NCBI GenBank assembly: GCA_036741235.1
Contig: DAINSQ010000229.1
Location: 1-6,105, forward strand
Length of the DNA stretch: 6,105 bases
Reading direction: 5' to 3'
Source: JABWBR01 sp036741235
GTDB taxonomy: Bacteria; Bacteroidota; Bacteroidia; Chitinophagales; Saprospiraceae
A program made the position numbers and the translations under genes. Below the pieces are notes generated by a model. That model was given only the letters and a program-made list of their open reading frames with translations. It made no database searches and was not told the DNA's origin. Each line of letters starts with the position of its first letter. Within the stretch, counting starts at the first letter, position 1. This document shows positions 1 to 5,965 of this stretch, in pieces.

Positions 1-1
1 C

Positions 2-97
2 GTGACAAGGTGACAAGGTGACAAGGTGACAGGGTGACATGGTGACAGGGTGACATGGTGACAGGGTGACAGGGTGACAGGGTGACAGGGTGACGGG
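2..97. repeat. 8-bp tandem repeat, 12 units, continuing past left edge
   Basis: Twelve consecutive 8-bp units of the form GTGACAAG / GTGACAGG / GTGACATG, with a final variant GTGACGGG. The first three units are AAG, the next are alternating AGG and ATG, and units 8-11 are identical AGG, so variants are clustered as expected from local duplication by slippage. The array begins at the window edge, so its full length is unknown. It lies immediately downstream of ccoG and has no spacers, so it is not a CRISPR. No coding role is apparent. Confidence 0.95.
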
Positions 98-118
98 TGT
101 GAGCGCAAGTCACCCTGT
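85..118. repeat. Inverted repeat / hairpin at the end of the 8-bp array
   Basis: ACAGGGTGAC (85-94) is perfectly complementary to GTCACCCTGT (109-118), giving a 10-bp stem with a 14-nt loop. The left arm is made of the last tandem units and the right arm is an inverted copy of the same unit, 7 bp from the ccoG stop. It could stall or protect the 3' end of the ccoG transcript, but on the minus strand no T-run follows it, so it does not meet the criteria for an intrinsic terminator. Confidence 0.6.
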
Positions 119-124
119 GTGCCG

Positions 125-1552
125 TTATTTAATGGGGCCCAGGAAACTGGTAGTAGTTTTGTCAACCATAATGTCGCCTGAGTACACTTCAATCGTAATT
201 TTCGTTTTGCGGTCGGTCAGCAACTCCGGTTTGAGGTCGACAAAAAAAGCGCCTTCGCTCATTTTTCCGGGGGCTGCTACCGGTATTTCGCCGACGGGCC
301 TTATCGTACCGTCGATGCCTGTTAGCTTGAAAGAAATGGGCATTTCCTGCGTTGTTTTATTAAATACCTGATAATTATACAGGTTGGTAATATGCCCTTC
401 TTTAGTTTCCTGGAACAACATGCCCGGAGTGCGCAGGATTACCGCCTCGGCGTCGGAGCGGCTGCCGAGCAACCAGATATTCACGCCTACCAGGACGGCC
501 AGCACGGCGGAATAAGCGATAACGCGACCGGTAAAAATCTTTTTTTGCTTGGTTTCAATACCGTTGGCGCTATCATAACGGATGAGGCCGCGGGGCCGCT
601 CGATTTTGTCCATTACCTCATCGCAAGCGTCGATGCAAGCCGTACAATTGACGCACTCCAGTTGCGTACCGTTGCGGATATCGATACCGGTGGGACACAC
701 CTGCACGCAAAGCGAGCAGTCGATACAATCGCCCAGGGGGGTATCTATTTTTTTCGTTGCGGCAGAATTTTCGCGGGTTAATTTGCCCCGGGGTTCTCCA
801 CGGATATAGTCATAGGCGATAACAATCGAATTTTTATCGAGCAAAACGCCCTGGAGGCGGCCATAGGGGCAAATAGCCACGCACACTTGCTCGCGCATAT
901 AAGAAAACACAAAATAAAACGCGCCGGAAAACAGCAACATAGCTACGAAGCCACCCAGATGCTGGTTGACGGGTTCGGTAGCAATTTGAATGACCTTGTC
1001 TACGCCGATGATATAGGCCAGGAAAGTATTGGCCACCAAAACGGCGATAGCAAAAAAGATGCTTTGCTTGGCTGCTTTTTTAACCATCTTCTCAGTCGTC
1101 CAGGGGCCGGCATTGAGTTTTCGCTGGGCATTGGCGTCGCCCTCGATCCAATACTCGATTTTCCTGAAAACCATTTCCATGAAAATGGTTTGGGGGCATA
1201 CCCAGCCGCAGAACAAGCGCCCAAAGATGACCGTAAACAGAATAATGAACACGATCATGGTGAGCATTGCCAGCACAAACAGGTGAAAATCCTGCGGCAT
1301 AAACAACACGCCAAAGAGAATAAACTTGCGTTCGATAACATTGAACAGCAAGAAGGGATCCCCATTAACTTTGATAAAAGGCGTGGCAAAGAGGAAAGCC
1401 AACAGCAGGGCGCTGAGTATCATCCGCCAGTTGTAATAGCGGCCTTTGGGTTTTTTGGGATAGATCCAGACTCTCTTACCCTTATCATCTACCGTAGCCA
1501 ATTTATCGCGATAGATTTCTGAATCCTGCGGTTGAGGAGTTGTGGTATTCAT
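125..1552 (-). CDS. ccoG: Cytochrome c oxidase accessory protein CcoG (RdxA/FixG family)
   Basis: A 475-residue inner-membrane iron-sulfur protein for cbb3 oxidase assembly. In this family CcoG has been shown to act as a cupric reductase, supplying Cu(I) for the CuB site. Seen in the protein: an N-terminal cytoplasmic segment, hydrophobic segments near 44-61, 88-110, 162-183, 200-217 and 343-363, the conserved GRLFCGWVCP (111-120) and CVAICPYGR (224-232) cysteine motifs, and a ferredoxin domain with two 4Fe-4S cysteine sets: C276, C279, C282, C286 and C300, C303, C306, C310. The C-terminal 100 residues form the beta-rich FixG_C domain. The length is normal for the family. The ATG start has an A/T-rich leader with no Shine-Dalgarno. 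It is the last gene of the cluster in the window and is separated from ccoP by a strong terminator, so it may depend on read-through or its own promoter. Confidence 0.96.
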   Translation of the reverse strand: MNTTTPQPQDSEIYRDKLATVDDKGKRVWIYPKKPKGRYYNWRMILSALLLAFLFATPFIKVNGDPFLLFNVIERKFILFGVLFMPQDFHLFVLAMLTMIVFIILFTVIFGRLFCGWVCPQTIFMEMVFRKIEYWIEGDANAQRKLNAGPWTTEKMVKKAAKQSIFFAIAVLVANTFLAYIIGVDKVIQIATEPVNQHLGGFVAMLLFSGAFYFVFSYMREQVCVAICPYGRLQGVLLDKNSIVIAYDYIRGEPRGKLTRENSAATKKIDTPLGDCIDCSLCVQVCPTGIDIRNGTQLECVNCTACIDACDEVMDKIERPRGLIRYDSANGIETKQKKIFTGRVIAYSAVLAVLVGVNIWLLGSRSDAEAVILRTPGMLFQETKEGHITNLYNYQVFNKTTQEMPISFKLTGIDGTIRPVGEIPVAAPGKMSEGAFFVDLKPELLTDRKTKITIEVYSGDIMVDKTTTSFLGPIK

Positions 1553-1584
1553 TGTAATTGTTATTGGCTATTGCAAAAGAGCGC

Positions 1585-1627
1585 AAAAAAAACCGGGGCG
1601 CAAAATACAGGAACAATTTTGCGCCCC
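1585..1627 (-). terminator. Rho-independent terminator between ccoP and ccoG
   Basis: On the minus strand a perfect 12-bp stem (arms 1616-1627 and 1595-1606, GGGGCGCAAAAT-type) closes a 9-nt loop (1607-1615) and is followed, after two G residues, by eight consecutive T residues (complement of A8 at 1585-1592). This is the classic layout for intrinsic termination of transcripts coming from ccoP. It starts 17 bp after the ccoP stop and its T-run ends about 32 bp before the ccoG ATG. It should end or attenuate the ccoSNOQP message before ccoG. Confidence 0.85.
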
Positions 1628-1643
1628 ATAATATCAACAAAAT

Positions 1644-2612
1644 CTATATCCCGGTAGTTTGCGTCGCCTGCTGCGTTGAATCAGGAGCGGCGCTTTCTTC
1701 GCCTGTGTACAGCGTTCCTTGCGCTTCTTTAGCGTTGGGCGGGTTAGTGCCGCGCAGCGTAAGGATGTAGCTGGACACCCGTTGCATATCGGTGGGTCGC
1801 AATTGCGACTGCCACGAGATCATACCTTTTTCAGGTACTCCGTACTTGATCGTTTTGAAAATGTCCTTGATACTACCGCCGTGGATCCAGTAGTCGTCGG
1901 TCATATTGGGTCCTACGCCGCCTTCGCCAAGTTGGCCGTGGCATGCTGCGCAAGAGGCGGTATAGATAGACTTGCCGGCGCTAAGCGAAGTTTCATCCGT
2001 GAGTGCGGCGACGGTAGTTTCGTCTACCAGATTGGCTTGCTTGGCCAGGTAGGCTGCTACTTCCTTTTTAGCCACATCCATTTGGGCGGTATATTCCTCG
2101 GAAGAACTGGGGCCAATACCTGCGAAGTGGTAGTAGACCATATAAACGCCTGCAAAAGCAATCGTAATGTAGAACATGGCCACCCACCAGGGCGGGAGGC
2201 TGTTGTCCAGTTCGCGGATGCCGTCGTATTCGTGGTCAAACATAATTTCCTTTTCGCGTTCTACGGGCACCACGTTGGTCCACTGCTTGTACATGCGCTG
2301 CCAGAAGCTTTGCTGCGACTGTTTAGCCACAACTTTTTCATAGGCTTCGAAACCCTGCTCCTGATAAATGCGTATTTGCTGCATTTTAATCATGGCGTTG
2401 AGCAGGTTGATCAGTGCTGCAATAACGGCAATGGTAAGGGCGGCCACCACAGCGATAAAGAAGTAAGAGGCGAACTTATCGTAAAAATAAGGATTGGCAG
2501 CCGGTTGAGCGCCGGCGTCAGTTGTTGCCTGGGCGCCGGCCAGGGAGGCGAACAGCAAGATGAAAGCTGCGACTATGCTCGAGTTGATGATCGTTTTTTT
2601 CATGGCGGTCAT
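1644..2612 (-). CDS. ccoP: cbb3-type cytochrome c oxidase subunit CcoP (monoheme)
   Basis: A 322-residue membrane-anchored cytochrome c that passes electrons to the CcoO/CcoN part of the oxidase. Seen: an N-terminal hydrophobic segment (about 11-27, ending AGA) that looks like a signal peptide, a membrane helix near 48-75, a cytoplasmic stretch, the FixP_N signature DNSLPPWWVAMFYIT (136-150) leading into a second helix (142-164), and one cytochrome c domain (about 207-290) with CAACH at 221-225 and a probable axial Met at 264. Proteobacterial CcoP usually has two CXXCH motifs; here there is only one, and the 21-residue tail after it is rich in Thr and Gln. The start at 2612 lies 3 nt after the ccoQ stop; M4 (2603) is an alternative that would give a more typical MKK signal-peptide start. 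Confidence 0.94.
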   Translation of the reverse strand: MTAMKKTIINSSIVAAFILLFASLAGAQATTDAGAQPAANPYFYDKFASYFFIAVVAALTIAVIAALINLLNAMIKMQQIRIYQEQGFEAYEKVVAKQSQQSFWQRMYKQWTNVVPVEREKEIMFDHEYDGIRELDNSLPPWWVAMFYITIAFAGVYMVYYHFAGIGPSSSEEYTAQMDVAKKEVAAYLAKQANLVDETTVAALTDETSLSAGKSIYTASCAACHGQLGEGGVGPNMTDDYWIHGGSIKDIFKTIKYGVPEKGMISWQSQLRPTDMQRVSSYILTLRGTNPPNAKEAQGTLYTGEESAAPDSTQQATQTTGI

Positions 2613-2615
2613 TTT

Positions 2616-2792
2616 TCAATGATTTTCAGATGCATTGTCGTCCTCCAACGGCAGGTTCGACATTTTATGAATGAATTCGGGCGTTCTGAACCACACCACC
2701 ACCACCGCGATCACAAAAAGCGAGAAGAAAGTGATGAGGGCAAAAATGGCCATCCAGTTGAAGCCCGCGTCCTGAAGGATATATTTAAACAT
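2616..2792 (-). CDS. ccoQ: CcoQ-like small subunit of cbb3 oxidase
   Basis: A 58-residue single-span membrane protein found by translating the gap between ccoNO and ccoP. It begins MFKYILQDAG, has a hydrophobic helix at about 13-34 (AIFALITFFSLFVIAVVVVW), and ends with a polar tail carrying MSNLPLEDD (44-52). The xMxxLPLxD tail and position match the short CcoQ/FixQ-like proteins encoded between ccoNO and ccoP in Bacteroidota. In proteobacteria CcoQ stabilises the assembled complex; the same role here is an inference from position and shape. It starts 21 nt after the ccoNO stop and ends 3 nt before the ccoP start, so it is clearly inside the operon. Its sequence similarity to proteobacterial CcoQ is weak, which is normal for such small proteins. 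Confidence 0.85.
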   Translation of the reverse strand: MFKYILQDAGFNWMAIFALITFFSLFVIAVVVVWFRTPEFIHKMSNLPLEDDNASENH

Positions 2793-2813
2793 GGCAGTTG
2801 ACGTTTTAAAGTG

Positions 2814-4946
2814 TTATTGTTTAGCCTGCGCTTTGGGTTTGATATCCGTACCCAGGCGTTGCAAATAGGCGATCATAGCGATAATCTCCTTGTTTTCGAT
2901 GCCTTCGGGTTTGATACCGTCTTTGGCCAGGTTGGCGGCAATTTGCCTGGCTTGCGCCTTCAAATCGTCTACCGCAATTTTTTCATATCCTTCTTCATAA
3001 GGCGTGCCGAGGGTGCGCAGCGTTTTGATCTTGGCGGCCGTGTATTTGGTATTCAGATCTCGCTTGTGCAACCAGGGATACGGCGGCATAATCGAACCCG
3101 GCGACATGCTCTCGGGGTCGTACATGTGGTTGTAGTGCCAACTGTCGGAGTATTTGCCGCCCTGGCGGTGCAAATCCGGACCGGTGCGCTTGGAGCCCCA
3201 CAGGAATGGGCGGTCGTAAATAAATTCGCCCGATTTGGAGTATTCGCCGTAGCGCTCGGTTTCGGAGCGGAACGGACGGATCATCTGAGAGTGGCAGCCC
3301 AGGCAACCTTCGCGGATGTACAGGTCGCGGCCTTCCAGTTCGAGCGGCGTATAAGGCCGCACAGATTCAATTTTGGGAACATTTTTATCGACAAATACCA
3401 TTGGTATAATTTGGACGATACCGCCTATTGCTACCAATACGAGGCTGGCCACTAACATTTGAATCGGGCTGCGCTCGATCCACTTGTGCCAGTATTCGCC
3501 TTTGTGGGCCACGTGTGCAACGCGTGCCGGAGCTTCGGCTTCTTCAGCGGCGACGAATTTGCCGGCGCCTATGGTTTTGAACAGGTTGTACATCATCACC
3601 ACATAACCGACAACATACAACGTGCCGCCCAATGAGCGCAAAGCGTACATCGGCTTGATCTGGGTAACGGTTTCCAGGAAGTTGCCGTATTGCAGGAAGC
3701 CGTCGGCGGTGAATTGTTTCCACATGAGGCTCTGCGTCCAACCGGCCCAATACATCGGCACGGCGTAGAAGAGAATCCCCAAAGTGCCGATCCAGAAGTG
3801 CGCATTGGCCAGTTTTAGCGAGTACAGGTTGGTATTCCACATTTTCGGGACCAGCCAGTACAATAAGCCGAAAGTCAGGAAGCCGTTCCATCCCAACGTG
3901 CCGATGTGCACGTGGCCGATGGTCCAGTCGGTGTAGTGGCTGATAGCATTTACCGACTTAACGGAAAGCATAGGGCCTTCGAACGTAGCCATACCGTAAG
4001 CGGTAATAGCTACCACCATAAATTTGAGAACGGGGTCTTGCCGCACGCGGTCCCAGGCGCCGCGAAGCGTAAGCAGGCCGTTGAGCATACCGCCCCAGGA
4101 AGGCGCGATAAGCATAACGGAGAACACCGTGCCGAGCGACTGCGCCCAGTCGGGCAGCGCTGTATACAGCAAGTGGTGCGGGCCAGCCCAGATATAAATA
4201 AATATCAACGCCCAGAAGTGAATTATAGACAGCCGGTAGGAGTATACCGGGCGGTTAGCCGCTTTGGGCAGGAAATAGTACATCAAGCCCAGATAAGGCG
4301 TAGTGAGGAAAAATGCCACTGCATTATGGCCATACCACCACTGCACAAGCGCATCTTGTACGCCGGCAAAGACGTTGTAGCTTTTCCACATATTCACCGG
4401 CAATTCGAGGTTATTGCCGATGTGGAGCATAGTGACCGTCACCCAGGTAGCGATATAAAACCAGATAGCTACATAGAGGTGATTTTCGCGGCGCTTGAGG
4501 ATAGTGCCAAACATATTGATACCAAAGGCCACCCAGACCACTGCGATGGCCAGGTCTATCGGCCATTCGAGTTCGGCGTATTCTTTGGCGCTGGTGATAC
4601 CCATAGGCAGGGTGATAGCCGCCGCCAGAATAATGGCCTGCCAGCCCCAGAAGTGAAACTGACTGAGAAATTTACTAAACATCGGCGCTTTGAGCAAACG
4701 CTGTAATGAGTAGTAAACCCCGGCAAAAATACCGTTGCCCACAAAGGCGAAAATTGCAGCGTTGGTGTGCAAGGGGCGAATACGGCCGTATGTTACCTCG
4801 GCTACGCCAAAATTAAGCTGAGGGAACACCAATTGCAGCGCCAACGTCAATCCCACCAAGATACCTACCAAACCGAAAATGATAGTAGCGTACGTAAATA
4901 GTCGAACGATACCGTTGTCGTAACTAAATTTTTCTACCTGTGCCAT
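2814..4946 (-). CDS. ccoNO: cbb3-type cytochrome c oxidase, fused subunits I and II (CcoNO)
   Basis: A 710-residue fusion of the catalytic subunit CcoN (about 1-460) and the monoheme cytochrome CcoO (about 490-700), joined by an Ala/Glu-rich linker (465-483). It reduces O2 to water at the heme b3-CuB centre and pumps protons. All ligands are visible: H60 and H347 for low-spin heme b, H345 for heme b3, H207, H257 and H258 for CuB, the cross-link tyrosine Y251, and E323 in TFEGP; these fall at the same numbers as in the Pseudomonas stutzeri CcoN structure. The CcoO part has a membrane anchor near 495-517, the heme c motif CLGCH (548-552) followed by SQMIRPF, and a probable axial Met620 in GSIMPPYPWL. 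The ATG overlaps the ccoS stop in TAATG, which fixes the start and suggests translational coupling. N-O fusion is common in Bacteroidota. Confidence 0.97.
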   Translation of the reverse strand: MAQVEKFSYDNGIVRLFTYATIIFGLVGILVGLTLALQLVFPQLNFGVAEVTYGRIRPLHTNAAIFAFVGNGIFAGVYYSLQRLLKAPMFSKFLSQFHFWGWQAIILAAAITLPMGITSAKEYAELEWPIDLAIAVVWVAFGINMFGTILKRRENHLYVAIWFYIATWVTVTMLHIGNNLELPVNMWKSYNVFAGVQDALVQWWYGHNAVAFFLTTPYLGLMYYFLPKAANRPVYSYRLSIIHFWALIFIYIWAGPHHLLYTALPDWAQSLGTVFSVMLIAPSWGGMLNGLLTLRGAWDRVRQDPVLKFMVVAITAYGMATFEGPMLSVKSVNAISHYTDWTIGHVHIGTLGWNGFLTFGLLYWLVPKMWNTNLYSLKLANAHFWIGTLGILFYAVPMYWAGWTQSLMWKQFTADGFLQYGNFLETVTQIKPMYALRSLGGTLYVVGYVVMMYNLFKTIGAGKFVAAEEAEAPARVAHVAHKGEYWHKWIERSPIQMLVASLVLVAIGGIVQIIPMVFVDKNVPKIESVRPYTPLELEGRDLYIREGCLGCHSQMIRPFRSETERYGEYSKSGEFIYDRPFLWGSKRTGPDLHRQGGKYSDSWHYNHMYDPESMSPGSIMPPYPWLHKRDLNTKYTAAKIKTLRTLGTPYEEGYEKIAVDDLKAQARQIAANLAKDGIKPEGIENKEIIAMIAYLQRLGTDIKPKAQAKQ

Positions 4947-5113
4947 TAGTTAGCTGTTTTATCGTTTGTAGTTGGTTCATCATCGAGCAGCATACGCACC
5001 GAAGGCGTGTACTCGTCGTCGTATTGGCCGCTGCGCACCGCCCAGATGAAGGCAGCCAAAAAGCCCAGAGCAACCACTAAACTGACCAGAATGAGTAAAA
5101 AGATTACCTTCAT
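4946..5113 (-). CDS. ccoS: cbb3-type cytochrome oxidase assembly protein CcoS
   Basis: A 55-residue single-span protein needed in other bacteria for insertion of heme b, heme b3 and CuB cofactors into cbb3 oxidase. Seen: one N-terminal hydrophobic helix (3-26) running into the family signature FIWAVRSGQYDD (22-33) and then a polar tail with SVRMLLDDE. This matches CcoS in length and motif. I place the start at the ATG at 5113 (MKVIFLL). The frame is open to a GTG at 5161, but that extension (MTPPPTNLHAKLQCIL) is translated from a G8 homopolymer and leader sequence and does not look like CcoS. It is the first gene of the operon and its stop overlaps the ccoNO start by one base. Confidence 0.94.
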   Translation of the reverse strand: MKVIFLLILVSLVVALGFLAAFIWAVRSGQYDDEYTPSVRMLLDDEPTTNDKTAN

Positions 5114-5136
5114 AAGTATGCATTGTAATTTCGCGT

Positions 5137-5155
5137 GCAAGTTAGTTGGGGGGGG
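5137..5155 (-). promoter_or_regulatory. Candidate cco promoter core with C8 (G8 on plus) homopolymer
   Basis: Minus strand reads C8 (5155-5148), AAC, then TAACTTGC (5144-5137), a weak match (4 of 6 fixed bases) to the Bacteroidota -7 element TAnnTTTG. A start site near 5130-5133 would place the FNR-like dyad about 42 bp upstream, the usual position for an activator contacting RNA polymerase, and would put the homopolymer in the spacer just upstream of the -7 box. This is a position-based proposal, not a clear promoter. Confidence 0.25.
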
Positions 5156-5196
5156 AGTCACCCTTGTATGATAGAGGTCAACCCCCTTCGGTGACT
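5156..5196. repeat. Inverted repeat enclosing the FNR-like site
   Basis: AGTCACC (5156-5162) is perfectly complementary to GGTGACT (5190-5196), with a 27-nt interval that contains the FNR-like dyad. The arms may be paired operator half-sites or a weak hairpin. A 7-bp match over this distance is only moderately unlikely by chance. Confidence 0.35.
5168..5181 (-). promoter_or_regulatory. Possible FNR/CRP-family operator upstream of ccoS
   Basis: On the minus strand the sequence is TTGACCTCTATCAT, which matches 8 of 10 defined bases of the FNR consensus TTGAT-N4-ATCAA with the right 4-base spacing. Its centre is 61 bp from the ccoS ATG. Cbb3 operons are commonly activated by FNR-type regulators under low oxygen, so the place makes sense. 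An 8/10 match can arise by chance, and the cognate regulator's preferred site in this organism is unknown. Confidence 0.4.
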
Positions 5197-5218
5197 TTTG
5201 TCATTATTTTTTGACAAA
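5197..5218. promoter_or_regulatory. Palindrome TTTGTCA-N8-TGACAAA in the divergent region
   Basis: TTTGTCA (5197-5203) and TGACAAA (5212-5218) form a perfect 7-bp inverted repeat with an AT-rich 8-bp spacer, a size and symmetry typical of operators bound by dimeric repressors. It shares its left arm with a second small dyad, TGAC-TTTT-GTCA (5192-5203). It ends on the first base of the most upstream ATG of the plus-strand frame, so it either overlaps that gene's start or, if the gene starts later, sits in the shared divergent promoter. Confidence 0.45.
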
Positions 5219-5799
5219 TGAGTAGCGCTTATTTGCAAAAGCTAAAAAATGGCAGGTTATTCCCGAATTTGACGCGTTGCTTTGCTTTTTTACGGGTCAG
5301 CATATTGCGCGACAGGGGCTTTTTGTATATATTCGCCACGTTCGCTTTTTTTATGATGCTTAAAAATATAAAATTTATGCGAATCCGCCTTAACGAATAC
5401 CTGTTAAATCGTCAATTACTTCGCCTTGAGCGCGAAGCCGGCGATGATTTGTTGCAGGTTTTGGAAGGCGGACCGGAATATTATACCAACCAGGAGCTCC
5501 ATTTATTACTAGAGCAGCTTCGAGATCAGGTTTATCAAGCCAATCGCTTTAATAAAAAGCGGCTGCTGGTGGGCGCCAGCATTACGATTTGGATCGGCGC
5601 CAGTTTTTTGTGCGGCGCCCTGGGCTGGTACCTGGCCGGCTATTTGTTCCTCTCGCTTGTGCCTTTATCTGCGCTGGCCTATCTCGCCGCTACGGTCGCA
5701 TTGCACAGGCGATTTCGCACCTACCGCCACGCCCGGCTCCTGGAGGCTATTATCTTCCAGGAGTTGGAGCGCCGCCGCAAAGACGCCTCTATCTATTAA
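5218..5799 (+). CDS. Unidentified small membrane protein, divergent from ccoS
   Basis: I do not recognise the family. The longest frame gives 193 residues; internal ATGs at 5353, 5356 and 5377 (M46, M47, M54) would give 148, 147 or 140 residues and are at least as likely, since a promoter-like sequence lies at 5305-5335 and the first 53 residues have no clear character apart from a Phe-rich stretch (35-47). The core is a charged, helical segment (54-114, e.g. LNRQLLRLEREAGDD and ELHLLLEQLRDQV), then a hairpin of two hydrophobic helices (about 116-136 and 140-162) with a short loop, then a basic amphipathic C-terminal helix ending FQELERRRKD. This predicts a two-span inner-membrane protein with both ends in the cytoplasm. 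No enzyme motif or metal-binding pattern is visible. It shares the divergent region with ccoS, but a link with the oxidase is unproven. Confidence 0.75.
   Translation: MSSAYLQKLKNGRLFPNLTRCFAFLRVSILRDRGFLYIFATFAFFMMLKNIKFMRIRLNEYLLNRQLLRLEREAGDDLLQVLEGGPEYYTNQELHLLLEQLRDQVYQANRFNKKRLLVGASITIWIGASFLCGALGWYLAGYLFLSLVPLSALAYLAATVALHRRFRTYRHARLLEAIIFQELERRRKDASIY
5305..5335 (+). promoter_or_regulatory. Candidate Bacteroidota-type promoter for the plus-strand gene
   Basis: TTG at 5305-5307 and TATATTCG at 5328-5335, separated by 20 bp, resemble the -33 TTTG / -7 TAnnTTTG promoter of Bacteroidota (one mismatch in the -7 element). A start site near 5342 would lie before the ATGs at 5353, 5356 and 5377 but after the ATG at 5218. 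If real, it argues that the protein begins at one of the later codons. Confidence 0.3.
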
Positions 5800-5819
5800 T
5801 TTTTTTATTATGTGCTGAT

Positions 5820-5874
5820 TTATGAGAGGTTATGAGAGGTTATGAGAGGTTATGAGAGGTTATGAGAGGTTATG
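5820..5874. repeat. 10-bp tandem array (TTATGAGAGG), 5.5 units
   Basis: Five exact copies of TTATGAGAGG followed by a half unit TTATG. The sequence resumes in phase at 5948 with AGAGG, then a variant unit TTATGAAAGG and TTA (to 5965), so the array is split by the segment at 5875-5947. It is 21 bp past the stop of the plus-strand gene. Confidence 0.95.
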
Positions 5875-5947
5875 CGACTGAAAGCGAACGAAGTGAGTCC
5901 CGACTAAATGTCGGGGGAGTCCCGTACTGACCAAAGGGAAGTCGGGA
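5875..5947. repeat. 73-bp palindromic (REP/MITE-like) segment interrupting the array
   Basis: The segment has CGACT at its left end and AGTCG followed by GGGA at its right end, an internal hairpin CCCGAC-N5-GTCGGG (5899-5904 / 5910-5915), a duplicated GAGTCCCG (5895-5902 and 5917-5924), and a longer-range pairing of TCCCGAC (5898-5904) with GTCGGGA (5941-5947). It is G/C-rich beside A/T-rich surroundings and has no open frame. These features suggest a small palindromic repeat that is likely to occur elsewhere in the genome, but one copy cannot prove this. Confidence 0.5.
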
Positions 5948-5965
5948 AGAGGTTATGAAAGGTTA
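5948..5965. repeat. Continuation of the 10-bp array after the interruption
   Basis: AGAGG completes the half unit TTATG left at 5870-5874, then TTATGAAAGG differs from the consensus unit by one base, followed by TTA. The phase is kept exactly across the 73-bp segment. Confidence 0.75.

Noticed and set aside
2..97. CRISPR array
   Set aside because: Units are only 8 bp and directly adjacent with no unique spacers, and no cas gene is present.
85..118. Hairpin after ccoG as an intrinsic terminator
   Set aside because: The stem is good but on the minus strand it is followed by CACCCTGT-type repeat sequence with no T-run.
90..1522. Plus-strand frames at 90-371, 392-781 and 887-1522 opposite ccoG
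   Set aside because: They are antisense shadows of a fully recognisable ccoG.
1719..2801. Long plus-strand open frame (360 codons) opposite ccoP and ccoQ
   Set aside because: The translation is rich in His, Gly and Arg with no domain or membrane pattern, and it lies entirely antisense to well-supported oxidase genes. It is a shadow of their codon pattern.
2811..4706. Plus-strand open frames at 2811-3455 and 3906-4706 opposite ccoNO
   Set aside because: They are antisense to a gene whose every catalytic ligand is identified, and their translations have no recognisable features.
5114..5161. N-terminal extension of CcoS to the GTG at 5161
   Set aside because: The added residues come from the G8 homopolymer and the leader, the start would be GTG, and the protein from the ATG at 5113 already has the normal CcoS length and start of the membrane helix.
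5589..5825. Second plus-strand frame inside the unknown gene
   Set aside because: It overlaps the better frame ending at 5799, lacks its clear helix and membrane pattern, and is Pro/Arg-rich as expected for a shifted frame.
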